Translations under genes and position numbers: made by a program
In this document: positions 1-5,795 of the stretch, one piece after another
How the letters are laid out: every line of letters starts with the position of its first letter
How positions within the stretch are numbered: the first letter of the stretch is position 1
The notes under the pieces: generated by a model
What the model was told of the DNA's origin: nothing
The model's input: only the letters and a program-made list of their open reading frames with translations
Database searches by the model: none
Source of the DNA: M30B66 sp040882555
GTDB taxonomy: Bacteria > Bacteroidota > Bacteroidia > M30B66
Assembly: GCA_040882555.1 (NCBI GenBank)
Contig: JBBEBC010000121.1
Span: 1 to 17,541, forward strand
Direction: 5' to 3'
DNA length: 17,541 bases

Positions 1-912
1 GATGATGGTGTTGCTCTCTGAGAACTTCAGTAGATGTGGTTAGATCGGCAATGAAGCACTAAAAAAGGATAATCGCTAAGGTAAATCCCAATATGCCACG
101 CGTTCATGGTGATGCTTTTGTTCCATTTGCTGATTTTGATTTTGCCGTGTAGGTTGATGAACCTTTACCTGAAGTAAGTTATATTGAATCCAAGATAGAT
201 GCGCATGAAAAAATCGAGAAAAAGCAGCTGAACTTATCGATGATAGAGCAACCTTACAACTTGGAATTGGGAGTATTCTTAATACAGTTTTAAAGGCCCT
301 TTCGACTCTTAAAGATCAAGGAATACATATAAAAATGTTCTCTGACGGAGCAATTGATTTAATCTCCAAGGGAGTGATAAATAACTCGCGAAAAAATAAT
401 CAATGGATAATATGTCACCTCATTTTTGCTTGAAACAAAAAAGCTGTATGATTTTGTTGATGACAATCCAATAATTAAAGCTTTAGATGTAAACTTTGTA
501 AACGGACCAGAGAGTTATCTTTCAAAACCCACGAGTTACCGAAATTTATAGTGCCATTGAAATTGATTTAACGTGGCAAGTTTGTTCTTATTCTATTGAA
601 ACCTGCAAATATTCGGGCCATGGAGATCAAATGGAATATATTTGTGGAGCGGCCTTGTCTGAGGGAGGAAAACCTATCATTGCTTTACCTTCGACAACAA
701 AGCATGGATTGTCCGAAATTATGCCTTATTTAAAAAAAGGAGCTGGTGTAGTAACAACTAGAGGGCATCTGCATTGGGTAGTAACAGAATTCGGCGCAGT
801 TAATCTATTTGGGATAATTATGGATAAACGAGCAAAAGAGCTCATAAAACCAGCACAGCCTGAACACCGAGAATTCTTATGTAAAATGGCTCATGGAAGG
901 TTGGAGTATTGA
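1..912 (+). pseudogene. Decayed 4-hydroxybutyrate/acetyl-CoA hydrolase-transferase family gene (3' part)
   Basis: Translating in shifting frames recovers a continuous match to the C-terminal half of class I CoA-transferases of the acetyl-CoA hydrolase/4-hydroxybutyrate CoA-transferase family, which move CoA between acyl groups in the cytoplasm. Recognisable blocks are NPNMPRVHGD (around 84-113), DGAIDLISKG (about 343-372), a segment with NPIIKALDVNFVNGP (about 465-512), and GAALSEGGKP with ALPSTTKHGL and GAGVVTTRGH (about 646-768). The reading frame is broken by TAA at 60-62 and TAG at 150-152, and shifts frame near 218-224, between about 390 and 413, and between about 512 and 538. The last 375 bases are open up to TGA at 910-912, but an ATG at 631 would begin mid-domain and is unlikely to be a real start. 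The DLTGQV motif has a Trp codon (574-576) in place of Gly. The 5' end lies outside the window. Sequencing error is an unlikely cause because neighbouring genes have long intact frames. Confidence 0.88.
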
Positions 913-959
913 GGAATTAAATTAAATAATTCTTTCATCTAACTGCAAGAGGTAAGCAA

Positions 960-972
960 TCCCGACTCGGGA
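960..972. promoter_or_regulatory. Perfect dyad, candidate operator upstream of the copper-type block
   Basis: TCCCGA-C-TCGGGA is an inverted repeat with 6-bp arms around a single central base. It lies 8 bp upstream of a TAnnTTTG element and so would sit inside the promoter spacer. A regulator-binding site is an inference from position and symmetry. The arms are too close together for a stable RNA hairpin and no T-run follows, so it is not a terminator. Confidence 0.35.
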
Positions 973-980
973 AAATTCTT

Positions 981-988
981 TATATTTG
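981..988 (+). promoter_or_regulatory. Bacteroidota -7 promoter element (TATATTTG)
   Basis: TATATTTG matches the TAnnTTTG consensus used by the Bacteroidota primary sigma factor. It ends 15 bp before the ATG at 1004, giving a very short leader. No clear TTG/TTTG -33 element is present at the usual 19-21 bp distance, so the promoter is partial or may need an activator. Confidence 0.5.
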
Positions 989-1003
989 AATCCTTACGAA
1001 TAG

Positions 1004-1393
1004 ATGAAAACAGCAGGAGGCATATTATTTCTTTCCCTTATTTATTTGTTGCCTAGTATTGGGTTAACAATATCTAAGCATTACTGTGGAGGAGAAATAA
1101 GTTCTATTTCTGCTTTACCTTTTCATGCACATGCATGTGGATGTGATGAGGAAGAAATGGATAGCAATTGCTGCCAGGATGAATTCACTGTCATTAAATT
1201 GAACGATTCCCAAAACAAAACCGAGGAATCGGCTTTCAATCTTAACGCTTTTTCATTATCAATTGCCTATTTCCCTGAAAACAATATTATTTTTAATAAA
1301 AGGGCAAATGTCCCTATTTTTATTTGGGGAGACCCTCCAGATTGGGGCTTACATAAAAGTCTTTACAAAAAAAACCAGACCTATCTCATCTGA
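1004..1393 (+). CDS. HYC_CC_PP-type small secreted cysteine-rich protein
   Basis: This 129-residue protein starts with a Sec signal peptide (hydrophobic residues 7-23). It carries the three signatures that name the Bacteroidota HYC_CC_PP family: His26-Tyr27-Cys28, Cys56-Cys57 and Pro111-Pro112 (in a WGDPPDW context). Additional potential metal ligands cluster between the first two motifs: His41, His43, Cys45 and Cys47, next to an acidic run (residues 48-53). From memory, these proteins occur near metal and copper genes in this phylum; no biochemical function is established to my knowledge. The gene precedes an MbnP-like copper protein and two diheme enzymes on the same strand, which suggests periplasmic metal (copper) binding or sensing. 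That role is inferred. The start is supported by the signal peptide and by the TATATTTG element just upstream. The 148 bp to the next gene is longer than the spacing inside the following cluster, and I see no convincing promoter or terminator there. Confidence 0.8.
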   Translation: MKTAGGILFLSLIYLLPSIGLTISKHYCGGEISSISALPFHAHACGCDEEEMDSNCCQDEFTVIKLNDSQNKTEESAFNLNAFSLSIAYFPENNIIFNKRANVPIFIWGDPPDWGLHKSLYKKNQTYLI

Positions 1394-1541
1394 GATTTGG
1401 ATTTTTCTCTGTTTTTTCGAACAGAACTAATTCAGGTATAGATTAAACTATAGCCCGTTGATTCTGTTTGACATACGTAATCTTCATTTTTTAAATCGGG
1501 CCATATATTCTTTAATATGAGGCTCAAATTCTTTTACAACC

Positions 1542-2510
1542 ATGAAAAAAACTCTACTATCACTTATCGTAATTCTTTTAGCTACTCTCAAGATTCAAGC
1601 TCAGAAAGATGTTGTTTTGACTGTGAAGCATATGCTTGGAGATCAAGTTTTTGCCTTTAATGAATTAGCCAGCAATGACCTAGGACAAACATTTGAAATA
1701 ACGAGGATTGACTATTACATGTCTCAATTTACAATTATTCATGATGGAGGTTTAGAAACCTCGGTTAATAGTGATGTTTACATTTTAGCAAAAGGCAATG
1801 CTAATGTTGTTGCAAATCTTGGAAGCTATAACGTTGATGTTGTTGAAGGTATTAAATTTCATATAGGTGTTGAGGCACCAACAAATAATGGAGATATGAC
1901 TCTTTGGCCTGCGGGTCATCCACTTGCACCGCAAGCACCTTCCATGAATTGGGGTTGGACTGCAGGTTACCGTTTTGTCGCATTAGAGGGTAAAGCAGGA
2001 GTATCGATGAATACTGGTTTTGAAATGCATAGTCTATTTAATGTGAACTACTTTTCTCAAACAATCATGTTAGATGGTGTAAACTCAGAAAATGAGATTT
2101 ACATCAATCTTGATGCTGATTATACGGAAGTTTTGAGAGGCATTAACGTTCAAGCAGGCCCTATTGATCATGGTGTAAATGCGACAGATTTGACTGTTTT
2201 AGAAAACTTCAAGAATTATGTTTTTAGTCCTGGGTCTGGGTTCTCAACAGGAATTGGTCAGCTTAATAAGCAAAACTTAATCAGGGTATACCCAAACCCA
2301 AGTAATGGCCTTATAAATGTTAACTTAAATGAAGGTTTTTACGATGATGTTTTATTGAGCATATATAGTATTGACGGGCGCCTCATCAATGAGGTAATTG
2401 CAAATTCTCAAAAAAACATCATGCTAAACATTGAATCAAGGGGAATTTATTTTGTAAAAGTTCAATCTGAAGCTAATACAATTGGCATTCAGAAAATTGT
2501 TGTGAACTAA
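1542..2510 (+). CDS. MbnP-like copper-binding protein with T9SS type A sorting domain
   Basis: The 322-residue protein has a Sec signal peptide (cleavage likely after IQA, about residue 20). Residues ~21-215 form an MbnP-family domain: an early conserved His in VKHMLGDQ, the ITRIDYYMSQF block (DYYxS resembling the family RYYIS), KFHIGVEAP, the Trp-rich MNWGWTAGYRF segment with Trp137 and Trp139, and ALEG. In characterised MbnP proteins a tryptophan is oxidised to kynurenine by the diheme partner MbnH and the product binds copper; Trp137 and Trp139 are the best candidates here, with Trp122 less likely. Residues ~247-322 form a T9SS type A sorting domain (VYPNPSNG start, IYFVKV near the end), predicting export to the cell surface. 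Family members are often plain periplasmic proteins or lipoproteins, so this tail is notable. The next gene begins 2 bp after the stop, so the partner enzymes are probably co-transcribed. Confidence 0.85.
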   Translation: MKKTLLSLIVILLATLKIQAQKDVVLTVKHMLGDQVFAFNELASNDLGQTFEITRIDYYMSQFTIIHDGGLETSVNSDVYILAKGNANVVANLGSYNVDVVEGIKFHIGVEAPTNNGDMTLWPAGHPLAPQAPSMNWGWTAGYRFVALEGKAGVSMNTGFEMHSLFNVNYFSQTIMLDGVNSENEIYINLDADYTEVLRGINVQAGPIDHGVNATDLTVLENFKNYVFSPGSGFSTGIGQLNKQNLIRVYPNPSNGLINVNLNEGFYDDVLLSIYSIDGRLINEVIANSQKNIMLNIESRGIYFVKVQSEANTIGIQKIVVN

Positions 2511-2512
2511 GC

Positions 2513-3538
2513 ATGATTCACAGAGGGCATATATATTTATCTGTAATAATCTTTTCCGCAGCACTTTCTAGCTGCGGGAAGGATGTTGCTTTGTTTGTAC
2601 CTGAAAAAGAAATTATGCATATTCCAGAAGGGTTTCCAGAAATGGAATTCCCAGAGGATAATGTTTTTACTATCGAAAGGTGGGAATTAGGGAAAGCATT
2701 GTTTTATGACCCTATTTTATCTGCCAGTGGAAAAGTAAGCTGCGGATCTTGTCATAAAGCAGATATTGCCTTTAGTGACAACGTTGCTTTTAGCTCAGGA
2801 GATGAAGGAAGGATAGGCAGAAGCAATGCGCCTTCGCTCGCCAATATTGGATACCATCCATATTTTACTCGAGCTGGAGGAGTTCCAACGCTGGAGATGC
2901 AGGTTCAAGTTCCTATTCAGGAGCACGATGAATTTAACAACAACATTCTATTTATTGCCGAGGCCATTAAAGATGACCTAAACTATAAGAAATATGCTCA
3001 ATTGGCCTATTCTCGAGAACCTGATCCATATGTTATAATTAGAGCTATTGCCTGTTTTGAGCGAAGTTTTATTAGTGGGAATTCATCTTACGATAAATTT
3101 ATAAACGGAGCAAATGAACATGACTTTGGGATAAGTGAAATTAGAGGCAAAGAATTATTTTTCAGCTCAAAAACTCAATGTTCTAGTTGTCACAGTGGAT
3201 TCAATTTTACCAATTATGGATTCGAGAATAATGGATTGTTTTCACAATACGTGGATCAAGGGCGAGCTAGATTCACCCAAAATAACGCAGATATAGGGAA
3301 ATTTAAAGTTCCTTCCTTGAGGGATATAGAACTTACTTCTCCATACATGCATGATGGCTCATTAGTTTCACTAGAAGAAGTTATTGAGCATTATAATTCA
3401 GGCGGAAACGACCATATAAATAAGAGTGAATTAATTCGACCATTAAATCTTAGTTCCCAAGAAAAGACAGATTTAGTAGCTTTTTTAAAAACCTTAACAG
3501 ACTTAGAGTTTGTGAATAATAAAAGATTTAGAAGATGA
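2513..3538 (+). CDS. MauG/MbnH-like diheme c-type lipoprotein, paralogue 1 (lacks inter-heme Trp)
   Basis: A 341-residue member of the bacterial diheme cytochrome c peroxidase/MauG family. The lipobox LSSC places the lipidated cysteine at residue 21, so the enzyme is membrane-anchored on the periplasmic side. Heme-binding motifs are Cys77-Gly-Ser-Cys80-His81 and Cys223-Ser-Ser-Cys226-His227. The C-terminal SPYMHDG and SLEEVIEHYNSGG blocks are typical, and Tyr294 falls where MauG-type enzymes use a tyrosine as distal heme ligand and classical peroxidases use methionine. The block that normally contains a tryptophan bridging the hemes (FWDGR or FMWDGG) reads YFTRAGG (residues 117-123) and has no Trp. 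The gene follows the MbnP-like gene by 2 bp and overlaps the next gene by 4 bp. It is probably a modifying enzyme or electron-transfer partner for the MbnP-like protein; plain peroxidase activity is the alternative. Confidence 0.85.
   Translation: MIHRGHIYLSVIIFSAALSSCGKDVALFVPEKEIMHIPEGFPEMEFPEDNVFTIERWELGKALFYDPILSASGKVSCGSCHKADIAFSDNVAFSSGDEGRIGRSNAPSLANIGYHPYFTRAGGVPTLEMQVQVPIQEHDEFNNNILFIAEAIKDDLNYKKYAQLAYSREPDPYVIIRAIACFERSFISGNSSYDKFINGANEHDFGISEIRGKELFFSSKTQCSSCHSGFNFTNYGFENNGLFSQYVDQGRARFTQNNADIGKFKVPSLRDIELTSPYMHDGSLVSLEEVIEHYNSGGNDHINKSELIRPLNLSSQEKTDLVAFLKTLTDLEFVNNKRFRR
3535..3538 (+). other. ATGA start/stop overlap coupling the two diheme genes
   Basis: The ATG of the second diheme gene (3535-3537) overlaps the TGA of the first (3536-3538). 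Such overlaps usually mark translational re-initiation and support co-production of the two proteins. Confidence 0.85.
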
Positions 3539-4626
3539 AATACAACTTTTTCAAATCATTGATTTTAAGCCTTTTGATGCTAAATCTAGCCTCTTGCAAA
3601 AAATATGAAGCTGAAGAATTGAATCTCATAGGTCAAAATGAACCTTATATACTTAATTACGGAAACTTCCCACCTCCCGATATCCACGAGGACAATCTGC
3701 TTACCAAAGAAGGCGTAAAACTTGGTAAGATGCTGTTTTATGAAAAATTGCTTTCAAGAGATAATAGCATTTCATGCGGAAGTTGCCACAAACAGGAAAA
3801 TGCATTTTCAGATATAAATAGGTTTTCAGTTGGTGTTGATGGCTTAATTGGAGGAAGGCAAGCAATGTCTGTTGTGAATATGGCTTGGAATAGTAATGAA
3901 TATTTTTGGGATGGCAGAGCCACTTTACTTAGGCATCAGTCTTTAATGCCTATTGAGGATGCATTGGAAATGGATGAGACGTTAACTAATGTGATAAATA
4001 AACTAATTAATTCATCGCTTTACCCTCAACAATTTGAGAGGGCATTCGGGTCTAAGGAAATTACTGAAGAAAGAATATCTCTAGCTATGGAGCAATTCAT
4101 GAATAGCATATTTTCTAATAAATCTAAGTTCGATGCTTATCTATCAGGTAATGCTGTGTTGAGTGAGGAAGAAGAGCGAGGTCGCTTTCTTTATTTCACA
4201 GAATTTAACCCTTCATTTCCAGAGGCAAGTGGAGCCGATTGCCAGCATTGCCATGGAGGTGCAAATTTCGAGAACGATAGGTATATGAATAATGGTCTTG
4301 ACACAGATGCTGAAATGACAGACTCGGGAAGGGAGGCTGTAACAGGAAATCCCGCCGATAGGGGGAAATTTAAAGTTACAACTCTTAGAAATATCGAATT
4401 AACACCTCCTTATATGCACGATGGTAGGTTTAATACCTTAGAAGAGGTAATTGATCATTACGATAGAGTAAAACTTTCAGCTACGCTGGATGGCTCTTTT
4501 CAGCAGCAGCTGCCTAGCAATGGGTTAAATCTAAGTTCAGACGACAAAGCTGCTTTGGTGGCTTTTCTTAAAACTTTGACTGATTATGAATTGATTAGCA
4601 ATCCGGAATATGCTGATCCGTTTTGA
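3535..4626 (+). CDS. MauG/MbnH-like diheme c-type lipoprotein, paralogue 2 (keeps inter-heme Trp)
   Basis: A 363-residue diheme cytochrome c peroxidase/MauG family lipoprotein (lipobox LASC, Cys21, followed by two lysines). Heme motifs are Cys81-Gly-Ser-Cys84-His85 and Cys236-Gln-His-Cys239-His240. The inter-heme tryptophan block is intact as FWDGRA with Trp125. The C-terminal PPYMHDG block is followed by LEEVIDHYDR, with Tyr309 at the position of the MauG tyrosine ligand. The retained Trp makes this the better candidate for the enzyme that would oxidise a tryptophan on the MbnP-like protein; in MauG/MbnH chemistry that Trp couples the two hemes. The start codon overlaps the upstream stop in an ATGA arrangement, implying translational coupling and roughly matched production of both paralogues. 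The stop lies 7 bp from the stop of a convergent gene, with no visible terminator between them. Confidence 0.87.
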   Translation: MKYNFFKSLILSLLMLNLASCKKYEAEELNLIGQNEPYILNYGNFPPPDIHEDNLLTKEGVKLGKMLFYEKLLSRDNSISCGSCHKQENAFSDINRFSVGVDGLIGGRQAMSVVNMAWNSNEYFWDGRATLLRHQSLMPIEDALEMDETLTNVINKLINSSLYPQQFERAFGSKEITEERISLAMEQFMNSIFSNKSKFDAYLSGNAVLSEEEERGRFLYFTEFNPSFPEASGADCQHCHGGANFENDRYMNNGLDTDAEMTDSGREAVTGNPADRGKFKVTTLRNIELTPPYMHDGRFNTLEEVIDHYDRVKLSATLDGSFQQQLPSNGLNLSSDDKAALVAFLKTLTDYELISNPEYADPF

Positions 4627-4633
4627 TTTAGAC

Positions 4634-4930
4634 TTAGTTTAACGAAATAGCTGGAAGTCCGTTACCTGTAGCATTATAAAATTCTAGTTCATAGATGGTT
4701 GGTTCCATGAAATGAATCAAAGGCATAGTATGAAGTATTTCCTGAACCTCCTCAACTGTTTCGGCATTTATTGTTGCCCACACTTTAGAGCGGTCTGCAG
4801 CAAGAGCATAAGACAAAATAATTCCATTTGCCATTAATTCATCAATTTGTTGCCTTTGTTCGGGCACCAACAGAATGAACTCCTCATTTAATTCAAGTGG
4901 AAGATCTAAGTCAACCAAGTATTGATTCAT
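4634..4930 (-). CDS. Muconolactone isomerase-like small protein
   Basis: The 98-residue protein resembles small dimeric alpha/beta-barrel (ferredoxin-like) proteins of the muconolactone delta-isomerase/YciI-like kind. Visible features are the opening MNQYLVDLDLP strand, LVPEQRQQIDELMANG followed by SYALAADRSKVW, and a closing PLIHFMEPTIYELEFYN strand; the C terminus LPAISLN also resembles Bacteroidota members of the group. No aromatic-degradation genes are nearby, so a true muconolactone isomerase role is doubtful. It is the last gene of the leftward cluster, 53 bp after the DUF2185 gene and probably co-transcribed with it. No signal peptide is present, so it is cytoplasmic. The family call is moderately sure; the function is unknown. 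Confidence 0.6.
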   Translation of the reverse strand: MNQYLVDLDLPLELNEEFILLVPEQRQQIDELMANGIILSYALAADRSKVWATINAETVEEVQEILHTMPLIHFMEPTIYELEFYNATGNGLPAISLN

Positions 4931-4983
4931 GTCGCAATTATATGAATAATGTGGTAAATGGTGAGAATTGAAACTTGAAACAA

Positions 4984-5313
4984 CTATTCTTCTGAATAGG
5001 GAATAAACTTATTCCCATTGCGTTCAAGTTCACTTCCCACCGGCAGGTGGATATAATTACGAACCACAGAATCTAATCCCACAATAAAATCAACGTCAAA
5101 AACTCCGTAGTTATTTTCGTTCTCTAGGTAATCATCATCTTCTTTACCTGATAAAAACCTCCATCCCGAATCTAAGTCTTCCTCAGGAGATTCACGATAC
5201 ATAAAGCCAACAGGCAGTTTATCTTCTGTAATCTGAGCGCTTGCCATGCAAACTCCATTTAATGCCTTTTCAATTGGGCCTCCTGTTTTGGGATGATTTT
5301 TCTTCTTTGCCAT
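4984..5313 (-). CDS. DUF2185 (Imm33-like) protein
   Basis: A 109-residue soluble protein matching the DUF2185 pattern: GVCMASAQIT, then LPVGFMYRE, DSGWRFLSGKEDDDYL, NNYGVFDV and a closing LPVGSELER segment. This domain, also called Imm33, is found in polymorphic-toxin immunity loci as well as in many isolated housekeeping-like contexts. Here no toxin gene is adjacent, so an immunity role is not supported. The gene begins 2 bp after the stop of the upstream 158-residue gene, a spacing that indicates one transcript and possibly coupled translation. A lysine-rich N terminus (MAKKKNHPK) precedes the domain. Confidence 0.72.
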   Translation of the reverse strand: MAKKKNHPKTGGPIEKALNGVCMASAQITEDKLPVGFMYRESPEEDLDSGWRFLSGKEDDDYLENENNYGVFDVDFIVGLDSVVRNYIHLPVGSELERNGNKFIPYSEE

Positions 5314-5315
5314 GC

Positions 5316-5792
5316 TTAATCTTCTTCGTAGTAATCGACTTCTAGACCTTCTATGCCAAGATAAATCTCAACATCATCAGCACCCTCAAATTTCAACGCA
5401 ATAGTGTCATTTAGAGCTCTATTTTCATGATGAATAAGTGATGGAGTAATGGCTTTTCCAATAGTTTCTTTCCAGATTTTATGATTTGAAACATCCTTGC
5501 TTTCTAATGTAACGATGCCTTTAAATTCTTCGTGGAGTTTTTTATCAAGAGCAGGAATATCTGCTTCCATTAATTTAATTCCATCAGAATCCTCTCCAGC
5601 GGTTAACCATAAATTATTGCCACTATGGAAATGAATAGTGATCCAATCAAGGACTTCAAACCGTTGGTCATGTGATTTATTGACCCAATAGTGATATTCG
5701 ACCGATGAAATTGTCTCATTAACAAGCGAAGCTATCTTATACATCTCATCAGCTGTAAAGAAATCAGCTTCGGTAAATTTTTCTTCAGACAT
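5316..5792 (-). CDS. Unrecognised acidic 158-residue protein
   Basis: I do not recognise this family. The protein is soluble (no signal peptide or membrane segment) and strongly acidic, ending in YYEED. It contains aromatic- and His-rich stretches such as SSVEYHYWVNKSHDQRF (about residues 29-45), then WITIHFHSGNNLWL, and a late VEIYLGIEGLEVDYYEE strand-rich end. The alternation of short hydrophobic strands suggests a small alpha+beta fold. It is packed between the prolyl oligopeptidase gene (3 bp upstream) and the DUF2185 gene (2 bp downstream), so all three are almost certainly one operon. It may act with the DUF2185 protein; that is inferred from spacing only. Confidence 0.7.
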   Translation of the reverse strand: MSEEKFTEADFFTADEMYKIASLVNETISSVEYHYWVNKSHDQRFEVLDWITIHFHSGNNLWLTAGEDSDGIKLMEADIPALDKKLHEEFKGIVTLESKDVSNHKIWKETIGKAITPSLIHHENRALNDTIALKFEGADDVEIYLGIEGLEVDYYEED

Positions 5793-5795
5793 AAA

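Noticed and set aside
631..912. Open frame of 93 codons beginning at ATG 631
   Set aside because: It begins in the middle of a conserved CoA-transferase domain whose upstream part continues in other frames; it is the tail of a pseudogene, not a separate gene.
1408..1426. Hairpin TCTGTT / AACAGA after the HYC_CC_PP gene
   Set aside because: The stem is short and AT-rich and no T-run follows; not supported as a terminator.
3535..4626. Classical diheme cytochrome c peroxidase as the only reading of this gene
   Set aside because: The Tyr at the distal-ligand position and the adjacent MbnP-like gene fit a MauG/MbnH role better, although peroxidase activity cannot be excluded.
4984..5792. Toxin-immunity locus based on DUF2185/Imm33
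   Set aside because: No toxin-like, RHS or secretion-marker gene is adjacent, and the genes are in an operon with a peptidase.
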